The notes under the pieces were generated by a model, which was given only the letters and a program-made list of their open reading frames with translations, ran no database searches and was not told the origin of the DNA. DNA of 14,835 bases, from positions 1-14,835 of the forward strand of contig DCTO01000085.1 of assembly GCA_002329285.1 (NCBI GenBank). Reading direction: 5' to 3'. The translations under genes were made by a program, and so were the position numbers. Source of the DNA: Ruminococcaceae bacterium UBA1438. Its GTDB lineage: Bacteria; Bacillota; Clostridia; Oscillospirales; Acutalibacteraceae. The first letter of the stretch is position 1. Every line of letters starts with the position of its first letter. Below, piece after piece: positions 8,701 through 13,787 of the stretch.

Positions 8701-8915
8701 TCAGTGCAAAGGGCGTAATGGCAACGGGCTGGCAGAAGATCAGCGGCGTTTGGTATTATTTCCAGAGCAGCGGCAAGATGCAAACAGGCTGGCTTAAGGA
8801 TGGCGGCAAGTGGTATTACTTTGAATCATCAGGTAAAATGCTTGCAAACACCTCCAGAAAGATAGGCTCAAAAACCTATAACTTCAATTCATCCGGCGTA
8901 TGTCTGAATCCTTAA
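2781..8915 (+). CDS. Giant secreted repeat protein with C-terminal cell-wall-binding repeats
   Basis: The 2,044-residue protein starts at the ATG preceded by AAGGAGG (2767-2773); an in-frame upstream ATG at 2742 lacks such a site and would bury the signal peptide. Residues 1-24 are a signal peptide (MKRF, hydrophobic core, cleavage after ALA). Residues 25-1386 form eleven divergent repeats of 113-133 residues, probably beta-sandwich (Ig-like). Residues 1387-1528 are a distinct domain of unknown type. Residues 1529-1630 resemble an Ig-like fold of the ASH/CARDB sort (NVVIKNDGDTEL). Residues 1631-1674 hold a module with CEYCG (C1656, C1659). Residues 1675-2044 are about 18 GW/YYF repeats of the cell-wall/choline-binding type, which would hold the protein non-covalently to the wall; no LPXTG sorting motif is present. 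No catalytic domain is recognisable, so adhesion, a structural surface layer or ligand binding are the likely roles. The protein is very rich in D, E, Y and N and poor in K up to the anchor. It is transcribed alone and ends at a strong terminator. Confidence 0.93.
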   Translation: MKRFLCIFLSALMVLTVMPLTALADEDAITEISFAPVNGSKVIYEYTNCDHVYNSEGEFDYYWNPPFENGDALTLVYETHSETYYYNNSQEYGWGSWVDSDGNELSADYNVVTQYTFNQSVDNQYTYGEYEYVINVTDPYDGRQYTYRQPFTFAPNPVTGIDVDFGNIVLAEGKDCKIAYDADNVQYNYYNFNYFREGNTVTLHTADGDIVYTCRQGMNSYGYQVMDFFTEDGEPLPTESFVFDDHQTTNHWYGGNTYQVDYTYLGHYTTSFDVTIKPAPISLEVAGFVEPGPYMENSNGYVATDSNGDEYFHYNTKGLCSDGVTLTVGYEDESLNVTYTAESRYNEQYGYTYYVFVDGDGNELQEDIYTVDNQDTEHWGIGENAFHYEVFGLSTPDFYVTITEAPKAMFLEGFVPGSAVEGSQCNVRTDSNNEEYYDYWLPAVCQEGVTLTFTYDNQDDVVYTAELRHNDEYNYDQWVFVDENGEVLSGYIGNDANQSEEHWGVGEHTYNITYGSLSWETTFTVLEAPVEMIIEGMDGGRTKAGEGGYNRTDADGEQYFYYWLPSVYQEGVTVTFRYESGAEDVYHTEQRYNEEDDWYETYLADEDGNEVDIHISTVDDQEENHWGVGEHTYSMTYGNLSQEFTFTIEAAPTAITFAFASEVNTTFNEGMNGYFDEECGHFIYNLPWPQEEGNTITLYYEEGDPVVYTCVREYNEEEDYYEHYFVNEDGDRLDGWLRFEDNQQENPFVVGDNTVELWLDDLSTEVTFTVIEGAVSMDFVTPYPVAIYEKSGGWYAHNDETGEDFYCYDMGFIYDEGNTLTLHFADGDKVYVSQLVEHEDDEGHTWSDIQYININDENDVINSWDIIVYDDQYEAPWGAGIHEISVGYGALGTPFEVEILESDIESVEFVFSRGIPVIQENTFGWVERGENEDGKFEFYFYDYMPFVFRIGNQLIVKYKDERGTVTYTCAFDPEAGEDNAYWFYDEAGNPLDDEPDLYDGQWEEPWAVGEHFVTLSYRGAETDLAFDIIEKAITVVEFTPAEPLVVTEGEGISDRLVYSAGNTIAVTLYNGKSETFYSEIGDEYRYKTSEGLTIWDYFVANNIVLEDDNIHFYGSSEPWEVDENAFLTVEIGGTETTCPVTVIASQVSSISFAPAKPIELMDSLVWWFEMDGRWMSEINDRVFNNGDVLTVNYKDDRGTVKYICNAHGDFVNEKDAEDIIYPSFEYDDSIHYVAGSKVELTIRFETGSAPATATVIACPVESFTYTPAEPFVFTENLDGEIWQRTVYNEKTGRNETIDFFVYNEQDIWAEGSTLTINYNDGRGTVVYTSDGESFISADGDVLDNEQIGALWGRDQWENPYTVGDDNVIYVHYMGIETPVQVTVVPDTWEMYAIGYDNEGNSYETGSKIELEQGDKIFVYFITDDDNMRHGIVPFVGFSDGYDEGTLTQAGYTVTTGTAEELGYQVVHGGDVFGLEIDATDVPVGTHASLNFFLYVLDENFSWDNFDFVNTEHAYDGSIDVGVTGPVVYDYTVTADREAVDFGAKCIDKANPAAQNVVIKNDGDTELTVLFDEYDFFIVNLESGTATLQPGEWATFSIVPKANLAVGNYTDTIAFRTAFGTSANVAVSFTVREHKFGEYVSDGNATYDADGTKTRTCEYCGAKETIADEGSKLIRNGWFDVNGGKSYFVDDVALTGVQRISGKTYVFNDNGIMQTGWKQVDGNWYYLNTDGAAAIGWKQIKNIWYWFDAEGVMATGFKEINGATYYFEGSGAMKTGWFKLTFEDGYYNWYYANSSGALLSGWQKVNNVWYYFVPGEFWMVFGGTAEIGGTTYCFDDNGKMVTGWKQIDGTWYYFQSSGAMVKGWQKISNVWYYFDAEGAMLTGWQEIKKIKYYFQSSGAMSTGWQKIGNAWYYFNASGHMQTGWQTIDGALYLFNEEGVMQTGGWRQIEGAWYYIYSSGAVATGWKQLSGVWYYFSAKGVMATGWQKISGVWYYFQSSGKMQTGWLKDGGKWYYFESSGKMLANTSRKIGSKTYNFNSSGVCLNP
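2853..6938 (+). repeat. Eleven tandem degenerate protein repeats
   Basis: Unit boundaries in residues are 25-157, 158-280, 281-406, 407-529, 530-652, 653-774, 775-903, 904-1032, 1033-1146, 1147-1259 and 1260-1386. Each unit opens with a short strand (such as VSSISFAPAKP), then has an 'EGxTLTxxY' strand pair, a 'VYTC/VYTA' strand, a 'F.DEDGNEL'-type turn, a 'W.VGEHTY' stretch, and closes with 'TFTVxEAP' or a variant. Units 3-5 are most alike; units 7-11 have drifted and share the 'DxRGTVxYxC' form. Several units carry one or two cysteines at similar places. I do not recognise a named domain. Confidence 0.85.
7803..8912 (+). repeat. About 18 cell-wall-binding (choline-binding-type) repeats
   Basis: Residues 1675-2044 consist of units of about 20 residues of the form TGWKQIxGxWYYFxSSGxM, the classic CW_binding_1 / glucan-binding pattern with conserved G-W, W-Y-Y-F and G. 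Two units are longer (near 8103-8166 and 8223-8280). The DNA is also repetitive: variants of tggtattatttc recur roughly every 60 bp, which makes this stretch liable to recombination and to assembly collapse. The wall ligand (choline, teichoic acid or other polymer) cannot be told. Confidence 0.95.
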
Positions 8916-8950
8916 TTATTGCAAAATCACGCTGATTAATAAAAATAAAA

Positions 8951-8977
8951 GGGCGTTCCTTCGGGAACGCCTTTTTT
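8951..8977 (+). terminator. Rho-independent terminator of the surface-protein gene
   Basis: GGCGTTCC (8952-8959), a TTCG loop (8960-8963) and GGAACGCC (8964-8971) form a perfect 8-bp stem closed by C-G over a very stable UUCG tetraloop, followed by six T. It begins about 36 bp after the stop codon. Confidence 0.95.
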
Positions 8978-8992
8978 GCCGATAATCAGCTC

Positions 8993-9021
8993 TTTACTTT
9001 CATCTTTCTTTGGTTTATAAT
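8993..9021 (+). promoter_or_regulatory. Promoter of the rhodanese gene
   Basis: TTTACT (8993-8998) and a perfect TATAAT (9016-9021) are spaced by 17 bp. The ATG of the rhodanese gene is only 9 bases after the -10, so the transcript would begin at or within a few bases of the start codon. Confidence 0.6.
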
Positions 9022-9030
9022 ATTGCCGTT

Positions 9031-9336
9031 ATGAAAAAGATTGGTTTTAAAGAAGCAAAAAGAATAATTGATGAAAAGCCGCAGGCAATGCTGATTGACG
9101 TGCGCGAGGAAGAGGAATATATAACGGGGCATGCCGTCGGCGCGGAGCTATTTATTCTTGATGATATTAACAGGCGCTCCGCCGCGGAGCTTATTCCCGA
9201 TAAAGCAACGCCGATTCTGGTTTATTGCCGCACAGGCAGGCGCAGTCGGGTTGCTGCGCAGCTGCTTGAAAGCTTTGGTTATTCAGAGGTTTATGATATC
9301 GGCGGGCTAATAGGCTGGCCTTATGGCATGGAATAG
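9031..9336 (+). CDS. Single-domain rhodanese-like sulfurtransferase
   Basis: This is a 101-residue cytoplasmic protein covering one rhodanese fold. Family hallmarks are IDVREEEEY-x-x-GH near residues 22-34, the active-site loop C66-R-T-G-R-R-S, and the C-terminal GG-x-x-GW motif. Cys66 would carry a persulfide and pass sulfane sulfur to an acceptor such as cyanide, thioredoxin or a sulfur-using enzyme. The six-residue loop is the sulfur-transfer type rather than the seven-residue loop of Cdc25-like phosphatases. The ATG at 9031 is preferred over an in-frame TTG at 9010, because the -10 (9016-9021) lies between them. Neither start has a ribosome binding site. It appears to be transcribed alone, and no terminator is visible before the tRNA promoter. 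Confidence 0.9.
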   Translation: MKKIGFKEAKRIIDEKPQAMLIDVREEEEYITGHAVGAELFILDDINRRSAAELIPDKATPILVYCRTGRRSRVAAQLLESFGYSEVYDIGGLIGWPYGME

Positions 9337-9367
9337 CGATAATTTTAAATTTTCCGCAAAAAAGATA

Positions 9368-9399
9368 TTGACATCTTAATAATTATTTGCTATTATAAT
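9368..9399 (+). promoter_or_regulatory. Promoter of tRNA-Asn
   Basis: A consensus TTGACA (9368-9373) is followed after 17 bp by TATTAT (9391-9396), with TG one base upstream (extended -10). An overlapping TATAAT at 9394-9399 would give a 20-bp spacer. The tRNA starts at 9430. This is the strongest promoter-like sequence in the window, as expected for a stable RNA. Confidence 0.8.
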
Positions 9400-9429
9400 T
9401 AGGCACTCGGGATAGTGCTAATCAAACAT

Positions 9430-9505
9430 TCCTCTATAGCTCAGTCGGTAGAGCATGCGGCTGTTAACCGCAGGGTCGTTGGTTCGAGTCCAACTGGGGG
9501 AGCCA
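9430..9505 (+). tRNA. tRNA-Asn (anticodon GTT)
   Basis: A full cloverleaf can be drawn. The acceptor is TCCTCTA (9430-9436) with TGGGGGA (9495-9501), including G-T pairs. The D stem is GCTC/GAGC. The anticodon stem TGCGG/CCGCA has loop CTGTTAA and anticodon GTT at 9463-9465. The variable loop is GGGTC, and the T stem GTTGG/CCAAC has loop TTCGAGT. The discriminator is G, and CCA is encoded (9503-9505). It reads asparagine codons AAC and AAU. Confidence 0.97.
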
Positions 9506-9510
9506 ATGAG

Positions 9511-9544
9511 AAAGGTACACTTCGGTGTACCTTTTCTTTTTTTT
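9511..9544 (+). terminator. Terminator after tRNA-Asn
   Basis: AAAGGTACAC (9511-9520), loop TTCG, and GTGTACCTTT (9525-9534) form a hairpin with a 7-bp GC-containing core, followed by a long T tract interrupted by one C. It starts 5 bases after the tRNA CCA end. Confidence 0.92.
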
Positions 9545-9577
9545 GCCGGCACTAATTATCTGAAAGGACAAGGCTGT

Positions 9578-10375
9578 ATGAATAAGATTGATTTTCTGAT
9601 TGATTATCTGCTTGCCGAAAGGCAGGAAAATGCTGCTGAATACGGAAATCCAAGCGAGCAGGAAAAGAAAAGCCTTTACCGTGCTCTCGTTAACGTTCGC
9701 CGGCCAAATCCGATTTCGGAGGAGTTTCTGAAGGCGGAGGATGAATATCTGCAGTCAGAGCTTGAAAAGAAGGGAACAGTCAATGCCGAAAAGATAAAAA
9801 GCATTAAAGAGCAGTATCCGCAAGCCTCCGTGGTTAATCAGGATATAATCTGCCTGTGGCAGGGGGATATCACAAGGCTTAAAATCGGCGCCATTGTTAA
9901 TGCCGGAAATTCGCAGGGACTTGGCTGCTTTTCGCCGAATCACAATTGCATTGATAATCAGATTAACACCTTTTCCGGCGTTCGTCTTCGCCTTGCCTGC
10001 AACGAAATAATGCAGGGGCTTGATTATAATCTTGAAACCGGAAAAGCAATAATAACAAAGGGCTATAATCTGCCCTGCGATTATGTTATTCAAACGGTTG
10101 GCCCTATAATTGATTTTAAGGTAACCGCCCAAAAGGAGGCAGAGCTTGCAAGCTGTTATATCAATTCCCTTCAGCTTGCAATTGAAAACGGTATAAGATC
10201 AGTTGCTTTTCCCTGCATTTCAACGGGTGTTTTCAGATTTCCGAAAATGCTTGCAAGCAAAATTGCAATCAGGGCGGTTGATGATTTCATTAGTGAAAAC
10301 AGGGGCAAGCTGGATAAAGTGATTTTCAATCTCTGGAGCGATGAGGACGTTGCGGTTTATTTGAATAATATTTAA
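9578..10375 (+). CDS. Zinc-dependent-type macrodomain protein (ADP-ribosyl hydrolase)
   Basis: The protein has 265 residues. A mostly helical N-terminal region (1-85) precedes a macrodomain (about 90-262). Key features are QGDITRLKIGAIVNAGNS (about 95-112), then GCFSPNHNCIDNQIN with C117, H122 and C124, the three-ligand zinc pattern of the Zn-macrodomain subclass, and later IQTVGPI and FPCISTGVFRFP (phosphate-binding loop). Known members remove ADP-ribose from proteins; several Gram-positive ones are encoded with a SirTM sirtuin, lipoate ligase and GcvH-like protein and reverse its modification. None of those partners is in this window. The ATG is preceded by AAAGGA (9563-9568), 9 bases upstream; an in-frame start further 5' would lie inside the tRNA. 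No promoter is evident between the tRNA terminator and this gene. Confidence 0.9.
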   Translation: MNKIDFLIDYLLAERQENAAEYGNPSEQEKKSLYRALVNVRRPNPISEEFLKAEDEYLQSELEKKGTVNAEKIKSIKEQYPQASVVNQDIICLWQGDITRLKIGAIVNAGNSQGLGCFSPNHNCIDNQINTFSGVRLRLACNEIMQGLDYNLETGKAIITKGYNLPCDYVIQTVGPIIDFKVTAQKEAELASCYINSLQLAIENGIRSVAFPCISTGVFRFPKMLASKIAIRAVDDFISENRGKLDKVIFNLWSDEDVAVYLNNI

Positions 10376-10389
10376 TTGATTGATAACAG

Positions 10390-10431
10390 AAAAAAGACCC
10401 GAGCAGTTATTAAAAGGCTCGAGTCTTTTTT
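10390..10431. terminator. Terminator between convergent genes
   Basis: An A-run leads into GACCCGAGC (10396-10404), a 12-base loop, GCTCGAGTC (10417-10425) and six T. The 9-bp stem has a single C.A mismatch. The A-run before and T-run after the stem let it act for the macrodomain gene on the plus strand and for the six-unit operon on the minus strand. Confidence 0.82.
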
Positions 10432-10443
10432 GTTGTAATTAAA

Positions 10444-10923
10444 TCAAAGCTCGCGGAAATAGGGGCAGATGTTTTCGTAATGCCCGTCCTTCATTCTGAA
10501 ACCGCGGGGAATCGTGCCAAGCTGCTGAAAGCCCAGGCGCTCATATAAATGGCGCGCGTGGATGTTTGTTTCAACAACGGCGTTGAATTGAAGAATTGAA
10601 AAGCCGCATGCCTTTCCTTTTTTAATGCAGTCTGAAACCAGCTTTTCGCCGATGTGCTTTCCGCGGCATTCGGAGGAAACAGCATAGCTTGCATTGCAAA
10701 TATGGCCGCAGCGGCCGATATTGTTAGGGTGCAGTATATAAAGCCCAAAAATTTTTCCGTCCTCCTCGGCAACTGCCGTGTAAGTCTGTGAAGCAAAAAA
10801 ATCAGCCCCGCTCTGTGCGTTAAGCAGCACCTCCTGCGGAAAGGCAATGCCCTCATCAACAATCTCGTTCCAGATGGCGATCATTTCCTTCAAATCACTC
10901 TCACGGTATTTTCTGATTTCCAT
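10444..10923 (-). CDS. GNAT-family N-acetyltransferase
   Basis: This 159-residue protein spans one GNAT fold: beta1-alpha1 (MEIRKYRESDLKEM), the central strands, acetyl-CoA pyrophosphate loop CRGKHIGEKL (R87, G88, G92 in the R/Q-x-x-G-x-G/A position) and the ARHLYERLGF segment typical of the C-terminal half. It should transfer an acetyl group from acetyl-CoA to an amine on an unknown small molecule or protein. The ATG at 10923 is chosen because GAGGG stands about 7 bases before it; an ATG two codons earlier sits right against that site. The gene is last in the operon, 16 bp after the truncated flavodoxin, and its link to the redox genes is unclear. Confidence 0.88.
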   Translation of the reverse strand: MEIRKYRESDLKEMIAIWNEIVDEGIAFPQEVLLNAQSGADFFASQTYTAVAEEDGKIFGLYILHPNNIGRCGHICNASYAVSSECRGKHIGEKLVSDCIKKGKACGFSILQFNAVVETNIHARHLYERLGFQQLGTIPRGFRMKDGHYENICPYFREL

Positions 10924-10939
10924 ATTCATCCCTCGCAAA

Positions 10940-11461
10940 TCAATCCTTTAAATAATCATACCATGTGTCAAAAAAGGTGTACATAATCATCGGCAGTGTG
11001 TACCACCACATCGGGCATCCTATAAAGATTATATCATAATCCTCCGGGTTGATGTCAAGCGCCTGAAAGGCGGGGTGTTCATTCTTATCCCTTTCTGCCT
11101 TTGCGGCGTCTGCAGTGTCGTCATATCCCTCTGGATAATCGCTCACGGGCGTAATCTTTGCAATATCGCCGCCAACCTTGGCATGGATATATTCGGCAAG
11201 GTACTGTGTTGAAGCAACGTCATCAAAATATGGGGTTGCGGAGGAGGTTGCGTCAACGGTGTTTGCAGAGCTGAAATACACAGTCAAAATTTTCTTGTCT
11301 GATGTCGGCGCTGCTTCGGCCTGCTCCGCCTCGGCAGAGGTGGCTTCTGCGGATGTGCTTTGTGTGTTTTCCGTTGTTGTTTCATTGCCGCCGCCCGCAG
11401 AACAGGCAGTAAAAGTGAAAACAAGCGTAAGCGCCAATATTAAAGCAACTATCTTTTTCAT
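10940..11461 (-). CDS. Flavodoxin-like lipoprotein, C-terminally truncated
   Basis: The 173-residue protein begins with a lipoprotein signal peptide ending in FTAC (lipidated C20), then a Ser/Thr/Glu/Ala-rich linker to about residue 50. A flavodoxin-type domain follows: VYFSSANT where the FMN phosphate loop should be, then FIGCPMWWYTLPMIMYTFFD. Homologues, including the intact flavodoxin at 13271-13759, continue for some 60 residues after this point (SGKTIIPF ... final strand and helix). Here the frame stops after a few more residues (YDYLKD), and the next gene begins 16 bp later, so the end is missing rather than frameshifted. It would sit on the outer face of the membrane, but FMN binding may be lost. 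The ATG at 11461 has AAAGGA 7 bases upstream; a TTG lies one codon before it. The gap from the aldo/keto reductase stop is 11 bp. Confidence 0.82.
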   Translation of the reverse strand: MKKIVALILALTLVFTFTACSAGGGNETTTENTQSTSAEATSAEAEQAEAAPTSDKKILTVYFSSANTVDATSSATPYFDDVASTQYLAEYIHAKVGGDIAKITPVSDYPEGYDDTADAAKAERDKNEHPAFQALDINPEDYDIIFIGCPMWWYTLPMIMYTFFDTWYDYLKD

Positions 11462-11472
11462 CAAATCATCCT

Positions 11473-12327
11473 TTACATATTGATAATATAATTAACAAAG
11501 TTCGGGTCGCTGTGGTCAACGATTTCGCTGTGGCCGAGGTCTTTAGCGGCAACCGTTGCCATTTCCTCGTCAGTAAGAGCAAAATCCCAGATATCTATAT
11601 TCTGCTCCATACGGTTTGTGTGAACTGATTTCGGAATAATGGAAACGCGTCTTTGTGCATTCCAGCGAAGAACAACCTGTGCAGCGGATTTGCCGTATTT
11701 TTCGCCGATAGCAACAAGCTCGGGGTCGGTAAAGATACCGTGCTTACCCTCGGCAAGCGGTCCCCATGCCTGCGGCGCAACACCAAGCGCTTTCATATTT
11801 TCAATCGCGCCCTGCTGAACAAAGAACGGATGAAGCTCCACCTGGTTGACGGCTGGCGTAACCTCAACGAATTTGCAGAAGTTCGTCAGGATTGCGGGAT
11901 AGAAATTCGAAACGCCGATAGCCTTTGTCAAACCTTCCTTGTATGCTTTTGTAATGCCTCTGTATGCTGCAAAATAATCACCCATAGGCTGATGAAGCAG
12001 CACAAGGTCAACATACGGAAGATTCAGCTTTGCAAGTGAGGTTTTTACTGCTTCATATGCGGTGTCCTCGTTCTTCATATCGCTAACCCATACTTTAGTA
12101 GTGATAAAGAGCTCTTCCCTTGTAGTGAGACCATCGGCAATGGCTCTTGCAACCGCTTTTCCGAGCGCTTCCTCGTTCATGTAAGCCGCTGCGGTATCAA
12201 GCAGACGGTATCCGGTTTTAATAGCGTTGTAAACCACATCTTCGCATTCCTTAGCGTCAGGAATCTGAAAAACTCCGAATCCCTCAAGCGGCATTTTTGC
12301 TCCTGTGTTAAGTGTAATGAATTCCAT
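11473..12327 (-). CDS. Aldo/keto reductase
   Basis: This 284-residue protein has the usual length for a compact AKR (2,5-diketo-gluconate reductase-like, AKR5-type group). The catalytic tetrad is present: D44 (LLDTAAAY), Y49, K78 (TTKVW) and H112 (LLHQP). The barrel motifs GVSNF and NQVELHP and the NADP(H) phosphate-binding stretch IPKSVHTNRMEQN are also present. It should reduce aldehydes or ketones with NADPH in the cytoplasm; the physiological substrate is unknown. AAGGAG precedes the ATG. The gene follows a broken alcohol-dehydrogenase gene in the operon, which suggests that aldehyde or ketone reduction was a shared theme of the unit. Confidence 0.95.
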   Translation of the reverse strand: MEFITLNTGAKMPLEGFGVFQIPDAKECEDVVYNAIKTGYRLLDTAAAYMNEEALGKAVARAIADGLTTREELFITTKVWVSDMKNEDTAYEAVKTSLAKLNLPYVDLVLLHQPMGDYFAAYRGITKAYKEGLTKAIGVSNFYPAILTNFCKFVEVTPAVNQVELHPFFVQQGAIENMKALGVAPQAWGPLAEGKHGIFTDPELVAIGEKYGKSAAQVVLRWNAQRRVSIIPKSVHTNRMEQNIDIWDFALTDEEMATVAAKDLGHSEIVDHSDPNFVNYIINM

Positions 12328-12350
12328 AATAAATACTCCTTTTCTTATTG

Positions 12351-12510
12351 TTATTTACATTCGTTTAAGATTTCTATAAGTTCATCATCCGTCAGCTTTT
12401 TGCAGCAGCACGGTATTGCCGTATTCTTTCAGCTCCTGCGGAAGATTATCTTTTGCCGCACCCTCGCCGAAATATACTTTAGTCGGGTAAGCAAATGTAA
12501 AATTATCCAC
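12351..12510 (-). pseudogene. Remnant of an iron-containing alcohol dehydrogenase gene
   Basis: From GTG at 12510-12508, two bases before the upstream gene's stop, the minus strand reads 41 codons: NFTFAYPTKVYFGEGA, then ELKEYGNTVLL. This is recognisable as the N-terminus of the butanol-dehydrogenase (BDH/YugJ-like) iron-ADH family, which normally has about 390 residues. After NTVLL the match ends, and TGA follows at 12387-12385. In the next frame the DNA reads KKLTDDELIEILNECK and stops at TAA (12353-12351), plausible for such an enzyme's C-terminus. An internal deletion of most of the gene with loss of frame, joint near 12399-12405, explains both parts. An AGGAG ribosome binding site remains upstream. 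The C-terminal assignment is less sure than the N-terminal one. Confidence 0.72.
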
Positions 12511-12511
12511 T

Positions 12512-13270
12512 CTATCTCTCCTGATTGTTTGAATTGATTATTTCATTTATTTTTATGTTTTCGTTAAGAAATCTTGCGTTCGGGTTCTTCTCCCTTTTAA
12601 GCGCAATGGCGTTATTCGGGCAGGCGTGAATACACGCAAGGCAGAATTCGCATTTCTTATTCACCCGCTTTGCCTTGCCGTTTTCCATAACAAGATTGCC
12701 TATCGGGCAAACCTTTGTGCAAAGCGTGCAGCCGATGCATTTGTCCGTCATCTGAAGCGCAGAGCCGTCAAGCAGTGCTGGCATCAATTTGCTTGCCGCT
12801 CGGAACATTTTGTGCCCCGTTCTCGCTTGCTTGGAAGCAGTTGGTATATATTCTTTTCTGCTTTCAATATCGGATTTGATTTGCGCCAACTGTTCGGGGA
12901 TTTTTTTGTCGATAGCCTTTTCCTTTTCAATGTCAAAGTTCGGCAGGTAGTTATCTATCATAAGAAGATTTTTGACATAGTTAAATTTCTTGCCGAGTGC
13001 TTTACACTGATTGTATGTAAATTCAGCGCTGTCCGTCGCATCATGACCGTAGGTTAAAATCAGATACAGATAGGGCGTTTTGAAGGTGCTCGACTTAATG
13101 AACTGCATAACGATGTTCGGCAGCTCGCCGCCGTAAACGGGTGCAACTATACCGATTCTATCGTCCTCAAAGATGTCGCCCTGTTTTACCTTCGGTATGC
13201 TGATTGGGTTGTTGTCAAACTGCTTTGCGATGTACAGACAGTTGCCTGTTGCCGTAAAATAAAATACCAT
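12512..13270 (-). CDS. Flavodoxin / two-[4Fe-4S] ferredoxin fusion (EFR1-type)
   Basis: This is a 252-residue electron-transfer protein. Residues 1-150 form a flavodoxin-like domain with the FMN phosphate loop FTATGNC (5-11) and the APVYGGELP loop (43-51). Residues 175-220 hold two [4Fe-4S] motifs, CIGCTLCTKVCP (C178, C181, C184, C188) and CEFCLACIHACP (C207, C210, C213, C217). It matches the EFR1 group of clostridial ferredoxin-flavodoxin fusions. It should relay electrons between FMN and ferredoxin-type partners in the cytoplasm; the actual donor and acceptor are unknown. Its ATG directly abuts the TAA of the upstream flavodoxin gene, with GGAGGT inside that gene's end, so the two are translationally coupled and probably work together. 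Confidence 0.93.
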   Translation of the reverse strand: MVFYFTATGNCLYIAKQFDNNPISIPKVKQGDIFEDDRIGIVAPVYGGELPNIVMQFIKSSTFKTPYLYLILTYGHDATDSAEFTYNQCKALGKKFNYVKNLLMIDNYLPNFDIEKEKAIDKKIPEQLAQIKSDIESRKEYIPTASKQARTGHKMFRAASKLMPALLDGSALQMTDKCIGCTLCTKVCPIGNLVMENGKAKRVNKKCEFCLACIHACPNNAIALKREKNPNARFLNENIKINEIINSNNQER

Positions 13271-13759
13271 TTACAGTACCTCCAGACTTTTCAGCCATTT
13301 TGCAACGGCTTTTTCGCATCCGCGTTCAGCAGCGGACATTTCAACGGGTAAGCCTTTTAACACTTTTGCGTTCGGCTCAAGCTCGGCGATTGTTTGATAG
13401 GTTCCGCCGTCCGAACTTCCCATATGCGTATTGAACGGAATAATTGTTTTGCCGCTGAAATCGTATTTATCAAACAGTGTATAAATTATCATCGGAAAGG
13501 TGTACCACCACATCGGATAGCCGATAAAGATATTATCGTAGTCAGTAATATTTATTTCATTTTTAATTGCGGGGCGCATATTCTCGTCGTGTTCTTTCTT
13601 TGCATAAGCCGCAAGTGCGCTGTAATTTGCCCTGTTGCCGTCATAGGGAAGGGCAGGCACAAGCTCCTGAATATCAGCATCCGTTTGCTTCGCGATTTCC
13701 TGTGCAACAGCCTTTGCACTGCCGTAAACGGAAAAATATAAAACCAGATTTTTTGACAT
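13271..13759 (-). CDS. Flavodoxin
   Basis: This 162-residue intact flavodoxin-like protein is the first gene of the operon. The N-terminal strand and loop LYFSVYGSAK (7-16) occupy the FMN phosphate site. GYPMWWYTFPM (80-90) gives the aromatic isoalloxazine-facing loop typical of the Flavodoxin_4-like clostridial group, and SGKTIIPFNTHMGSSDGG (102-119) completes the second FMN loop. It is a soluble single/two-electron carrier or quinone/FMN-dependent reductase partner. The ATG is preceded by GGAGGT. The gene diverges from a LysR-type regulator gene. The lipoprotein at 10940-11461 is a truncated paralogue with the same PMWWYT signature. Confidence 0.93.
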   Translation of the reverse strand: MSKNLVLYFSVYGSAKAVAQEIAKQTDADIQELVPALPYDGNRANYSALAAYAKKEHDENMRPAIKNEINITDYDNIFIGYPMWWYTFPMIIYTLFDKYDFSGKTIIPFNTHMGSSDGGTYQTIAELEPNAKVLKGLPVEMSAAERGCEKAVAKWLKSLEVL

Positions 13760-13787
13760 AATATTACCTCCGGGTTATAAGTCGCTA

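Noticed and set aside
7803..8912. CRISPR-like periodic DNA repeats of about 60 bp
   Set aside because: The period comes from protein repeats in one open frame; the units vary in sequence and there are no separate spacers.
9010..9030. TTG start for the rhodanese
   Set aside because: The likely -10 hexamer (9016-9021) lies downstream of it, so the transcript would not contain it.
9455..9577. Extension of the macrodomain protein upstream into the tRNA
   Set aside because: It would start inside tRNA-Asn and cross a terminator; the ATG at 9578 has AAAGGA upstream and fits the family's start.
9430..10431. Integrated element using the tRNA-Asn gene as attachment site
   Set aside because: No integrase and no repeat of the tRNA 3' end were seen downstream in the window.
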